DNA from: Rotaria macrura
Lineage: Eukaryota > Rotifera > Eurotatoria > Philodinida > Philodinidae
Length of the DNA: 64,000 nt
Direction of reading: 5' to 3'
Assembly: GCA_900239685.1 (NCBI GenBank)
Contig: OENT01000067.1
Span: forward strand, 124,001-188,000
A model generated the notes under the pieces. That model was not told where the DNA came from, searched no databases, and saw only the letters and a program-made list of their open reading frames with translations. This document shows positions 13,129 to 25,600 of this stretch, piece after piece (the stretch's first letter is position 1; the number at the start of each line of letters is the position of its first letter). The translations under genes and the position numbers were made by a program.

Positions 13129-16084
13129 ACAATAATTCTAGTTCAATTGCATAGTCCTTTGTTTATCGAAAGATTTCTCAAAAGAATTACTACACAACCG
13201 ACTTTTAAATTTAGTTTATGCGGTGCTAATTCAGATGGATTCAAAGTATTTAGAAATTCTACCGGATTACTGACTTATAAATCATGATCGTCTACACCAT
13301 CATCATTCTTTATAGAGTCAATCGCGTAAAAGCTCATTTGTTCAATATTGTTTAAATTTATCAAGACGGGTTCATTAATTAATCGCACATCCTCGTTTCT
13401 CGGACAGAGAATTGCACGTCTTGAAAATTTTTCAACATCAGTACAGGTAAAACTATTACCAAAAATATCTGTAACTATGTCATTAGATATTAAAGAAATC
13501 GGAACTTAAACTGAAAATTGGCTCTTAGGTATATCTGGTAAATGTATCATTCCATCACCGGTATCTAAAAGCCATTTAGACAAATTATGGTCTGTGATAG
13601 CTCGCATATTGCGTTTTAATCTGAATGTTTGAAAAAACACCAAACAGAAGATTTTTTGATTGTTGAAGCAATAATGGTACATCGAGATTCTTTTCTAATA
13701 ACTGGCAGAACTTGCTGAAAGTCACTTCAGAACACAACAACCTTTCCACCGAAAGGTATTTGAACACCCATCAAATCTTGAAATATCAAATCAGCTATTT
13801 CTAAAGCTGTACCATGGTGCCATGGGAGCTTCATCCCAAATAAGCAAATCTATCGATTTCAAAAATTCTTTTTTGACTTGAGTAAGTCGACGAGGTTTTA
13901 CAGTAGAACGGTCTAAGGGTAAACTAAAGGCTGAATGGCATGTAACTCCACCTGCCAATAAAGTAGCAGCTATTCTTGTCCATGCAACGATTAATACTGT
14001 TTTACCGATGAGATCCACTTTTTGAATTAGAGCACGATACAAAAACGTTTTCCTACTTCTACGGGGACCATCTAAGTAAAAGCATTTCTGCGAGTTCAAG
14101 CCGACTAACGATTTTAAAATAGTATCTGCACCTAAAAGTTGATCACTATTAAGATCATTCAATAATAAATTACTGCCATCAACAGTACAGTTAACTAAAC
14201 TATATCTTCGCGATCTGAAATATCGTCGAAATTATGAAATGGTAAAAATTGATTAAAATCGAAACCATTTTGTTGAATTGGCATTCTTATGTCAATAATG
14301 CATAATTTTAGAGATTTTTCTACACTATTTCTTTTCTGAATAAAATCTTCAATCATATTTTCCATGAAATCTTCGAAAAGTTGCAACGGATTAGCAGGGT
14401 TGCAATAACAAATAATTGTAACTAATAATGATCGCAAAGATTTAGGCATCATATAACTTGATGCTCCTTACATACAATTATGCCACTCATTTGAATCATT
14501 AATCAAATCTCTAACTCTTGCTACAAATTTGTATGCCGAATAAGTTTGTCCATTGAACTTTTTACGATTTTCAAAAGATGTAGCGTCCAGACCTTTCACC
14601 GAGAGCAAAATCAAACAAAGATGATACAATTCTACACCTCTAGGAGATACAGAAATAGATCTACAGATTGTTTTCTCTCCGTGATGAGAAACCTCTGAAC
14701 GTCTTACCCATTTTTTATTTTTAAATACGTAATGATTAGGAATATCTTGGTATAAATATTGATGCGCACTCGAATCTGAAACGTTTAAATCGAAATAAGC
14801 AGTTAAAGTCGTGCAGGCGACTGGCTCTCGTCTCAAAATAATTTCAGCTTGATTCTCTTCGAAAAAGATGGATTGGACATCTTTCAAATGAATAGACAAC
14901 ATCACGACATTATGAGATTGGCCGTGAACAGGAAAATCTTGAACATGCCAAGCTGCTTCTTGAGAACTAATATAAAGACAGTTTAAATATTGTTTGGTTT
15001 CGTCATAATCAACAACTTTTTCTACATTGTCGTTTGCATTTACTTGGATGCCGATTCGAGCACAGTCGTAATCCTTTGTAATATATTTGTTAATCTATTT
15101 GATAGCTTTAACTAGTTCAACATAGTTCAACATTAATATGAGCATTATATTTGAGACTTAAAAATGAATTGTATGGTACAACAAAACGATTATCTACTTG
15201 AATATTATTACGTGTAAAATGAGTTTCGTTAGAATTATTTCGACATCTATATATTGGATAACCATCTGTAGATACATCAGTTTCATTGCAGAAGGCTTTA
15301 GGAAAACTTTTGGAGAAAGATCCTTCAGCCATACAAATTGATTTAGTGTTTAATCGACCACATGGCCCCTGAATGTTTTGCGTTTTAATTATGTTATACA
15401 ACTCGGATTGTGCATTTCGATCCGGTAACGCAGCAGAGATAATATTATCAACATCGTCTGCAGCTTCAATGTTGCCTTCATTCGAGAGTGTAAATAGACA
15501 ATGAGCATGAGGAAGGCCCCGTTTTTGATGCTCTATAACGTATAAATACGTCAAAATTTCTCCAAAACATTTTTCTTTCAACTATATCATTTAAAAATTC
15601 TTTTAATTTTAAAAGAAATACCCGTGTTACTAAATCTGGTCTATCAGATGAATTTTGAAAAGCTTTAAGTTCGGATTTTATTTCTTCCCATTTCGGATTG
15701 CATGTGAAAGTAATAAATAAATCGGGAAGACCATATTTCCGAACAATTGCCATATCCAATACTTATTTTGTTATAGATTCACTACGTAAATTTTATTTCT
15801 CTGTTTATCAATAGTTCTAAAAGTACTTTCATTAAAAGAAAAAGATTTTATAAATTTTTCGTTGTTTTTGGCATTATTACAACTTGTTCTTGATCTAATA
15901 TGATCTACTTTTAAATAGTTCTTTTTTCATTAAGTTATTAACAATGGTTTTGAAAGCAATTTGTTATTAACTGTACACGTACACTAACATCACTTCTCAC
16001 ATTTTATTAGTTTTTACCATGTACTTAACATACAAGAAAGAGGCTTGCTCCATACTCTCATTGAAGGATTCATTTTTTAGTGTG

Positions 16085-16300
16085 GACCATAGAGGTCCAT
16101 AGTGGCGTGCTCGCTGCTGCGATAGCGGCAAATAATTTTAACAAGACGTCGCGGCGCATTGAGTTTCCTAAATCCTATCGCGGTGACAGCGCGATTAACT
16201 TCAATATCATCGCGTCGCGGTAGCTTTCCTTTTTCAAAGTGTCGCGGCGCGGTCGAGGCAGACCTTCAATCGCGATGGATATCTATGATGTGGACCGCTG
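16085..16300. repeat. G+C-rich island with repeated CG-rich words
   Basis: An abrupt G+C-rich block of about 215 bp lies in AT-rich DNA. It contains recurring words such as gtcgcggcgc (near 16147 and 16241), atcgcgtcgcgg and atcgcggtgacagcg. GTGGACC occurs at both ends in direct orientation (near 16082 and 16292), and GGTCCA near the left end pairs with TGGACC near the right. It looks like a small non-autonomous element, but I could not fix termini or a target duplication. Confidence 0.4.
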
Positions 16301-16441
16301 TTGAATTTAAAAGAAGTTAATTCCGACGAAATTGTGGTGTGTTTGGAGTCTTAGCCTAAACTTTCCTTTGATAGTCTAAACTTTTGTTTATAGATAGTGG
16401 TTCTAGTTTAGATTTCCGTTAGAAATAACCATGTCCTAGTT

Positions 16442-16552
16442 CGATGATGCATCTCCATCGGCTTCGTGTTGTGAAACACCTACTCGTGGATCATCGTCAT
16501 CGATTTGTAAATATTCAACAACTAGTCTACGCATTGGATTACTTGAAGATCA
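16442..16552 (-). pseudogene. Short acidic C-terminal ORF fragment next to the hAT insertion
   Basis: The minus strand encodes a protein-like tail, MRRLVVEYLQIDDDDPRV and onward, ending in SSN and a stop codon. Upstream in the same frame, stops appear within about 20 bp, so the rest is either beyond an intron or lost. The hAT element at 16577 begins directly upstream. I do not recognise the protein. Confidence 0.25.
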
Positions 16553-16576
16553 AACTCATTTTTAAGTCATTCAAAC

Positions 16577-17831
16577 CAGAGGTGGGCGAGTCACGGGTTT
16601 CAACCCGTGGGGCCACGTGGCACGGGTCGCGCGGGGAGCAATCTTTTAATGTCTTCAGGATTTTCGGGCACGGGTTCTCTTCAAGATACCGACGGGCGAG
16701 GTGGGCTTGGAAATTTTAAAAGTGTGCGGGGCTCGGATGGATTTGGGTGGGGGCGGGCGGGTACAGAATTTCTTCGGGGCACAGTGAAGGACCGTGAGAA
16801 AGTTTTCGATAGATATCATTATTCTAGATATGCGCTACGACGCATATATTGATCGGTTCACTATTTTCATCCAATTAACAGCGACAAGGTGACTTCTTTG
16901 TTTCTTCTTTTCCTTATCGTTTTCCATATTTCGATAATTGATTTATGCTAAGTGGTAAAAGAACAAACAAAAAATCATTTGATATTTACAATTAATATAT
17001 AGAATCAATTGACTCTCTTATCAATGGCAATGATCGAATTACAGGCTTTATCATCTGATGAAGAATCGTTTTATAGTTCGATGCCATTGAATATCATTCG
17101 CCCCTCTTCAAATACTTCTGCATCTCTTGGTCAGGGATGTGCATATTGACAGGGGGAGGGCAGGGCATCCAAACCCCCACCCCATAATTTTGAAAAGCAG
17201 CACTTTTTCAATAGTAAAGTTACTTCACAAGGTATTTTTGTTAAATTTTTAAGTAACAAATTTGTTCTAGGAGGGGGGGGGGGCGTGCGGGCACTGGGAT
17301 CCATATCTAGAACCACTTCCCCGCTTTTCTCTTTGGGCTAACCCCTGCTCTTGATCAATGTTCATAAAGTAATATCAATTACAATCCATTCAAAATCACG
17401 ATGCTTTTTAAAGAAAAATCAGAGAAATATATCTTTGCCGAATATCATAAAGTCACTCATGAGAAACCATTGGCGTGCTGAAAACAATTTGTTCTTCGTG
17501 TGGTCAAAGATTAAAATAACTGAAGTGTATTAGTAGTAAAAAACTTTACCTCGGATTTTTTTGTAATAAGATCAACACTTAAATGAAGAATAAATCAGTG
17601 AAAATAAAATGAAGAATGAAGAAACGTTTCTACGGGTTTCACGGGTGCGGGGCACCTGAGGAGTACACCTCTACGGGGTGCGGGCGAGGCATGGCGTAGG
17701 TTGGATGGGCCACGAGTGGGGCGGAGGGGGGGTGTTAGAAAAATTACTCACGGAGATCGGCGAGGTGTGGTGCCAAGCGCAGCGGGTCGGGACCCGTGGG
17801 GAGTCAAAAATCGATGCCCTGCCCACCTCTG
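16577..17831. mobile_element. Non-autonomous hAT-type DNA transposon
   Basis: The 1,255-bp element begins CAGAGGTGGGC and ends with the exact reverse complement, an 11-bp perfect terminal inverted repeat. It is flanked by a perfect 8-bp target duplication, ATTCAAAC, at 16569-16576 and 17832-17839. A CAG-starting end and an 8-bp duplication are the marks of the hAT superfamily. The outer 200 bp on each side are strongly G-rich on the plus strand (runs of cgggt and gtgggg), while the interior is AT-rich. No transposase is encoded, so it must be mobilised in trans. It carries a second, smaller hAT-like element at 17132-17347. Confidence 0.9.
17132..17347. mobile_element. Nested 216-bp hAT-like MITE
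   Basis: It begins CAGGGATGTGC and ends GGGCTAACCCCTG, whose reverse complement starts CAGGGGTTAGCCC, an imperfect inverted end. The flanks are CTCTTGGT (17124-17131) and CTCTTGAT (17348-17355), an 8-bp duplication with one mismatch. The interior holds a G run near 17273-17284. It lies wholly inside the larger hAT element, so it inserted later. Confidence 0.6.
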
Positions 17832-17923
17832 ATTCAAACAGAATAATTCTTTGTTTTTTAATAAAACACGAGCCGAATCGAACCGAATGGCACTTTTGTC
17901 ATTCGTTTCGCACTCTGTTGCAG

Positions 17924-18081
17924 ATTGAACTGGATTCGAATAGATACATTTGGTTCCATTCAAAGCAAGACGATTTCCAAATTAGATGAATATAATTCAT
18001 GCGCAGGCATGTCATCTGTTTTAATTGTCACATGTGATGTAGCTTCGGTCGATCACAAGTTTTCATCTATAATGGACGTTA
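17924..18081. repeat. 158-bp direct repeat, right copy
   Basis: Second copy of the repeat at 11215-11372, in the same orientation. It begins about 85 bp beyond the right target duplication of the hAT element. The sequence just outside the two copies is not similar. Confidence 0.75.
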
Positions 18082-19502
18082 TTGACAACTAGTATGCATA
18101 ATATACATAGAGTTATATTTTTATTAAAATCTCCTTGCTCTCAGAAAAGATTGACTCTACTGATACAGAGAAGTAGAGTGAATCGAGAAATGTAATAGTG
18201 AAGCTGTGGATGTGCATATCCATGTTTTTGAATAAGCCGTGCACTATTGTTGAGGTAAAAATTCACAGCGTACTTACGTCTAGAGAGAATGTGCAGCGAA
18301 ATTTGGGTAACTTTCAATGAACTAATACTTATCGTGAAATAGAAATCGTTCCCAGTAAGAAATATGTCAATCAAAGCTGCAACAAGAAGTGTTGCAAATT
18401 TTTCATGTACTTGTGTCCTGCATATTTCTTGGAACTCGATACTCAAAAGGATTCGTGTAATAATCAACTTCTAGTGCACCAGTTTTTTCAACGACATTTT
18501 GCCTTTCCATGTATTTTCTCGATGAGAATGATTGGCGAAAACAATTTTCATTCAGAATAACAATGGAAAATCTTACTGTTTTGAGTAATGGAAAGAATTC
18601 ATGAGTTTATTTGTTTATTTAAAATTTACATTCATACAATCAAGCAATTCACCAGTAGTTCCAGTGACCTAACGCTTTCACTTTTGTTTTTCAAATGACG
18701 ATAAGAAGATGACAAAAATAAGTATATAGACTCTTTTTTTTTTGTTTTGGAAACAATGAAATATATTGACTATAGAGCATCATGTAGAGTGATTAATAAT
18801 AGCCTGATGTTTTCGATGCTCTTCAAATAATTCAAAGCGTGGAATTGTTTTCATGGTTTTACTTCACTTCCTTATTAGTATTGTTTGATTTTCTTCCAAA
18901 ACTAATTATCATCGAGTCATACTATGAGAGAAAATTAGAAATTGTCTAAACATGAAGCATTACACTGTTAGTATAGTTTTCTCTCTTTTGAACAAACAAC
19001 AAATTCATTGTTCTTCAAGAAAAAAATAGAATTTATGCTATTATCAATATTTTAAACACAAAATAAGTTTCTCATTGAGTAAAATATCTATAACAAGACT
19101 ATCTTCACCATTCAACTAGCTCTTTCACTTGTAGTTTTAGAAAAACAGAGTTTTTAATTAAAAAACACACGTTCAATGAATTTCATATAGAACCGTATGA
19201 AACAGTGTGCATCATGTATCTGACTGAATAACAGTATTCGAGATGATGCATCAAAAGAAAAACTATCTAACATTTGAGAACTTCGAAACCATGAAATTCT
19301 CGTTGAAAAATATTTATAAAGAATGAATAGATCAATCTGTCTTCTAACTTCTCAATGTTTTATCTGAAAAGAAATTCATCATCTTACATAGAAAATAGGT
19401 CAGAACATTTATCTTATCATGTCTGCAAATATTTCTACAATAAAATTACACAACCAAATGAAGAATATCAAATTTAAGAATCAGTTAACCAATGGCAGCG
19501 TT
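18082..19502. other. Intergenic, one unexplained 108-codon ORF
   Basis: This is the 3' flank of the adhesion-receptor gene. A minus-strand ORF at 18141-18467 (108 codons) has no recognisable domain and a codon make-up like the surrounding AT-rich DNA, so it is probably chance. Nothing else is seen. Confidence 0.5.
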
Positions 19503-22500
19503 TCAGTATTCGGAGATTGGTTTCGATGAAATCAGCATTTGAAATATGATCAGTAAAGCAAAAATAATAATAGTCATACCAATAATTACAAATATTATGC
19601 CTATAATAATCCATATACTTGGTTTTGACTGACAACCCCTTTTACATTCGAATTTGAAATCTAAGAAAACAATTTTAAAGTATAAATCAATCGACACAGT
19701 ATGGATAAATTCAATTTATGATTTACCTGTCGTTATTCGAATTTTTTTATCACTATGACCGGCTATATTAAATAGACGAACAAGAACTGTATAGTTTGTT
19801 TGCGGTTGAAGTCCTTTCAAGTCATATTCAGTTGTTTGCGACTCAATATGAATGGGCTTACTCCATTTTCCTATTTTATCAGCACCATGCATCTTAACAA
19901 GAGACATATTTAAGAGCTATGATTTTTCTATTTTTTTACACAATTAAAATGAACACCTTACTGTAGCATAGCAGATTTCGATTCGAGAAATAGCTGAACC
20001 ACCATCATATTCAATAAACCATTTGATTAAACAAGATCTGTTAGAAAGACATGACACATTTGATAAACTAAATTTTGGTACCACTCCCGAAAGTGTTTTT
20101 GCTTGAATGGGTGTTGAATAAGTGCTAGATCCTGCTTGATTTCTTACCGCTACTTGAATTCTATACAGCGTTGCTGCTTGAAGAGATTTAATTTCGATCG
20201 ATTCTGATTGATTTGATAAGACTAAAGTTTATGATTACTTGAATTATGCATAAATATCAAAGTTTCATTGGATCTCTTTTGTTCCTACTCTACCTGGAAA
20301 TGATATTGTTTGAAGTGAATTTGGAACACCCATCTGTTCATATTTAATCAGATATTCAATTAGAGCAAGACCACCAATATCTAATGGTGGTTGAACCTGA
20401 ATTTCAATAGTATTTGAAGTTGGTTTGACTCCAGGCACACGAACTGGTCGGGGTGGTTCAGCTTTTTCAAGAAGAATTGAATGTTTTTCAATACGAGTAT
20501 TATTAACTTGACATATGAATTTCATACCAAAGTCTGTTTCTAATGGATTATACTATATTAAAAATCATGAGAACGAACCAAAAGAAAGGAAAAATATTAA
20601 AAAATAAAACTTTCCATACGATTAACTTTGCTTCATAGAGTGTCGAACCAATTTGCTTAGTCGAAATACCAATCACTTGTGAATTGTCTTCGTTTAGAAC
20701 GAATTGATTTGTATCATCGTCGTGTGAAATTTTCATCCATTGAATAACAGGCGGTGGGTAACTGTCAATGTGACATGTCATTATAGCTAGAATCGAAATG
20801 AGAAACATCAATGATATTCTTTCTATTGTAGACAGACATTTACTGCTATGATTCAGTACACCATATAATTTGATTAACTTTGGTTCAATAAATACAGGTT
20901 TATCTGAAATGAATAGTAGAATTTAATCAAATAAACAATGAACAAAGATCATTGTTTCTTCGTTGTTGTTTTTACAATGAACGATAAGTTCACCGACAGT
21001 CGATGCAACACCAGCTCTATTCTTTGCTGAGCATGTGTAGTTTCCATGATGTTCACGACCCAATGGATTAAAGCTTAATTCAATTAAACGTTCTGTTTTC
21101 AATTGTTTAGTTTCAATCGATGTATAATTATTTGCCTACAGACAACGAGTACTATAAGTAAGTTTTGTTTTTTTCGTTCTATTTCACTTTACTTGTACAT
21201 GTGTATTGTTAGCATAAAGCCATTTTAAAGAAAGATCTTCAAGTGATCCGCGTTCAAAACGGCACGTAAGAGTGACTCGTTTTGATGTTAATGTTTCATC
21301 AACACTTGTTTCTATGCGATGTATTGGTAAAATATGAGGTGGAACTAAAGTTAATCAAATTAAATTATTTAGAGTAGACAAATACACATATTTTTATTCT
21401 TACTAATAACATTAAGTTTATAATCTGTTCGTTGTCCTTTCTTATCGAAATCGTTAAATGCATGACATGAATATCGACCACTGTCAGTTTCATCGACGCC
21501 ATTTATAATTAATCGATTTCCACGAATAAGAAATTTCTGCATTCCATTTACAATTAAATGATCATTCTAAAATAAGACAAATACTTATCCATCACTCAGA
21601 TAACATATGAAATAAACCTGTCCATAAAACCATGAAAATTGTGGTGCTGGCATTCCATTTGCATCACAAATTAAAGTGGTTGTTTGTTTTTCAACTGCAC
21701 ATGGTTTTATACATGTGATGTTCGAAGATGTGATAGCTTCTAAAATTTTCATTTATTATCAATGCATTAATTTAGAAACATTAAATGTCAACAACATACG
21801 AGCAAGTATTAATTGAATTTGATAATCTTTTGATTCACCTGTTTCCAGGACATCTGCTTGACACCAAAAAGTATCATTATCTATTGATGAAACTTGATTA
21901 ATTCTTAAACCATCAGTCGTTTGTTCATACTGTGGCGAGAAAAGTTCCATGCGAGTCTGTCCTTTAAACCATGAAATTTCAGCCACAGGACTCGAAATAG
22001 CAATACATTTGATCAACATAGGAGAATTCATTACTGCATATTGTATGGGTTTACCAATAAATGTTATTGGAACTAAAAATGGGAAGGAAATAAATTGTTT
22101 TTGATGTCAATCAAAAAAATAATAAAAGGCAAAGAAAAACCATACCTTTTACAACAATGTGTAAAGTATTAGAAAATAATTTTCCTTCTTGATCATAACC
22201 TAAACATTTCCATACGCCTTGATCATCGTGTGTTAAATTTCTGATACGTAATCGCAATCCACGACCTTTACGCAATACAGTTACCCTACAATATGATGTT
22301 TTCTCGAAAAAAAAATACAATTATTATCAATTGTAAATTCACCTTGCATTGCTATTTTCTTCAATATCAACTTCTGATGGAGATTGCCAAGAAGCTAAGA
22401 AAGAAGCAACAAGATGAATCAACAGAGAATACTAATAATACAAACCAACGCGAGTATGTCTCTCTCCTGTACATAACGCAATAAACGGTATGTATTGATT

Positions 22501-22649
22501 TCTTGAGACAATAAGTTCAGCCGGTTGTATGAACAATTGATTGTAAGCAAGTTCAATAGAACATATAACTAAATAGATTATTGTTAGATTTATCTCACTA
22601 CAAAAAATTTCTTACCAAAGTAAATTAGAATACGTAATAGTTTCAGCAT
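19503..22649 (-). CDS. NCAM/fasciclin II-like cell-adhesion receptor, five Ig + two FN3 + TM, 15 exons
   Basis: A single-pass surface receptor for cell-cell adhesion. Fifteen exons join in phase with GT-AG borders to 770 residues: 22616-22649, 22446-22568, 22343-22394, 22146-22285, 21800-22072, 21618-21739, 21404-21566, 21193-21344, 20976-21135, 20844-20903, 20620-20786, 20294-20552, 19962-20221, 19727-19916 and 19503-19660. The start ATG at 22649 opens a signal peptide (LKLLRILIYF). Ig domains show the Cys/Trp/Asp-x-Tyr-x-Cys pattern, for example DDQGVWKC in the first and DSGRYSC and HHGNYTC in the third and fourth. Two FN3 domains follow (PPRPVRVPGV, then LYRIQVAVRNQAG and TNYTVLVRLFNIAG). 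The last exon gives a membrane segment (SIWIIIGIIFVIIG) and a very short cytoplasmic tail. The order matches vertebrate NCAM and insect fasciclin II, but the tail is far shorter than in transmembrane NCAM. Confidence 0.9.
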
Positions 22650-25600
22650 AAGTGTTTATGATTCATGCATCGTAAGTGTAAATCTATATATACACAAGGT
22701 AACTAATCGATAGTTGGATTTCAAGGACTTTGTCGTTTGATTAAACACAAACTATGTCTAATGTAAAGAAAAGCAATTATTGTCTCCATACACCATACGT
22801 TATCTACATAAATTCTAAAATTCATTTTTAGATAGTTTGCTTTAAATTTCGAAGTAATTTAACTAATTAGTTAATCCCTGTTCTGTTTCAGAAAAAAAAC
22901 AATCTTTGGAATTTGAACTCTTCGCGTTTCATTTTCACACATATTTCTCTTGTTAAACTACTACATCTTGTTATTGTGTTATAAAACATGATTATCGTAT
23001 TCCAAAAGATCATCTTTATTTCTTTTCTCATGCAATCTAAATTCATATAACTAGAACGAAACATGTCAAATATTTGAAATATACAAGTTCTTACATTCAT
23101 AAGTCATGAAATAATTAAAAGTCTTCAGTCTCCTCACTGGCAAAACTGAGCTAATATTTCTTTTGAACAACTAGGATCGAAACATTACTTGTGCTTTTAT
23201 CTACTCTCAAAAGTTTGTTCATTGAACTTACAAGAGAAAAATACCCATATAAAATGAATTTTTCAATCGATTGTATACGGTTTTCAACGACTACCGAGTT
23301 GTGTAGGCATAAAGTTTGCGAAGAAATAAAAGGGGGTAAACGTTAGTTTTGCGTAAACAATGTTGGAAACCGATTTGAGCCACTAATCAAATGTGACACG
23401 CAGGAGAAAGGGCAAGAAATTTTCGGTTTCGCTGTTAAATACTATTTCGAAGAAAAATAGAAAACAAAGTATTTTTTGATTTTACTTTGGCATGTATTTG
23501 TTTTACTTATTGTGCTCATTATAAGTTCTCGGAAGCCTGTCACTTTACTATTGGGCATCAAAAATGTATATAAAAATCTGTATCAGAATAAATATCTGAG
23601 AATAACGAAACAAGATTGATTTGAAAGATAGCCATCTGAAAAAGTAAAATCTTTTTGCTGTTATCTTTTGGCACGATCCTTATTCTTATGGAATCAGAGT
23701 CAGGACATAATCCAGTCGATTTTCAAAATTTTCTCATTGACAGAAATATTTTTCGATTCAGGAGAGGAAGATTTCGTTTGAATGACTATTTTCGAGAGAG
23801 ACTTATTGAAATTATTTTTCTTTAGAAAATCTTTCAAAAGTTTCATTTGTTTGATTTTCGATCTACGACCTTACTGAAGCTTGTTTTAGAAATCCATTTC
23901 TACTGACAATTTTCTAAGTTATTTCAAGGTTTTTGCCGATGAATCACCTCGAATAGGTAATTTAATGTCGAGAATATTTCTCATCAGTAGAAGATATTAA
24001 TAACAGACAGTACGTTATCCACAGAAATATTCTAGGAAAAAAGAACTAAACAGTTATCAACAAACAGTTGTACTCACTTCAACAACATGATGGTACCGAT
24101 TTCTCTTTTTATTCTTATGATTGTGGCTTGTACATAGCCTTGGCTTGATCATCAACGTCAAAATTCAGAACAGTTCGTTTTTCTTCTTTTCTATTCGTTT
24201 ACATTGCTCTTTTTTCGAATTCAAGTATGTGCTTCTGTCAACAATGAATACTGTCTTTTTCTCTCACCTTGATCAATATCGATAGTGTAGAGATTATTAA
24301 AGACTTCATTTTCATAAAAAAATTAAATATAATGTTTGTTCATTATTCATACAAACTTCTCGTTCTTTTTTTTTTCTATTGTAATTATTGTACGTGATGT
24401 GTTGAAGACCAAATTCTATTTCATGATGAATACAAGTAAAATATGAAAAACTGAAATAAGAAAATGTCGATACACGTTACTCAAACAAAATATCAGTCAC
24501 AGTTTCAATCACTAATATATTCATAAGACGAAATAATTAAAAAATCCGTTACGTTAGCATCATGTAAAGAATGATATAAGAAATATGTTTTTTTTAAAAT
24601 TATAATGCAAATGTTCTTGGTATGAGCGTAAAATAGCTTTACTAGAATTTTATCATTTCACACATAATAATTCCAAGCATACGTTTTATTTAATTCAATA
24701 TGTAATAAGAAAAACAAACAATACTATGAAGAGTATTATTCTAATCATAATAAAAATAGTCTTACTTTCAATGAAATGCCATCCTCGACGATGAAATCAT
24801 TTTTGTTAAAGAAATGTTTTGAATAAGAAAATATTCTTTCAAATTAAGTTGAGATTTGTGCCATCATTTTTTTTTCAGAAGGATTCAATTCTTTATTCTG
24901 TAATTCTCTCAACTTCTTGTTAAACTGATGTATCCAATTGTTTACTGACTTCTTGCTATCATCGACAAAATCATCGACTAGTGATAAAAAAATTTGATAA
25001 ATTTCGAAACAATCCATCAATTTTTTACTAGAAATAGTATCAACGAACAATCATTCAGTATTTGATTTATTATAAATTTTCTCATTTTAATTACAATAAA
25101 ATTTTTCGACGCAGAAATATATGAATATTTTGATCAACTCAAAATAAATAAATATCTGATAAAACGTAGCATTCTTAAAAATAAATAACGTCATTCACGG
25201 ACATTGTGTAACACATTCGTAGAATACGATTTACATCTTTCTGCTTATTCCTAGTCAACAACAAACTAAATTTCTTATGTAAGATATTGTCAAGGACAAA
25301 CATTTTGTTATATAATCAGCCGAATCATTAGAATATAATTTTTCAAAAGATGACAGGGAACATTATGAGGGTCATAATATTTATATCTCGTCTATAGATA
25401 GGATTGGGATCAATTGATCAAATTTTGAGAATACAAGTATCTTAATTGTTGATAGATCTATGTAAGAACATCGATAAATTACTTAGTAGATAAATTTGAA
25501 AAGTAATTATGAGTATTTAAAGATCTTGCAGTAATTATTTGTAAATGCTTTTTTCGGCACGAAAAAGAAAGATGATGAATCATAATTATATGTTGATAAG

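Larger units (their letters stand above)
11564..15759 (-). pseudogene. Decayed Helitron transposon, RepHel protein remnant
   Basis: Helitrons are rolling-circle transposons encoding a Rep nuclease fused to a Pif1-like helicase. Reading right to left, fragments in order are a Rep N-terminal piece (15478-15759, YGLPDLFITFTCNPKWEE) and the HUH motif (GLPHAH) in a shifted frame at 15117-15581, ending KYNAHINVELC. An in-frame TAG (15095-15097) falls where the first catalytic-tyrosine region is expected, just before KYITKD. A linker follows at 14468-14905 and 14195-14452. The helicase Walker A is at 13791-14162, altered to GPRRSRKTF, with Walker B LLIWDEAP. Helicase motifs are broken by stops at 13150-13790. 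The C-terminal piece is at 11564-11770 (YAMTINKSQDQTF). A foreign block splits the helicase between 11846 and about 13128. Frameshifts, stops and the damaged Walker A mean it is inactive. I could not define the ends (TC at 5', CTRR at 3'). Confidence 0.88.

Noticed and set aside
12760..13132. ORFs on both strands in the second G+C-rich part
   Set aside because: Overlapping frames on opposite strands over TTCCGG-type repeats, with no protein family.
16607..17989. Several 60-103 codon ORFs
   Set aside because: They lie across the hAT element and its G-rich ends and mix element and flanking sequence.
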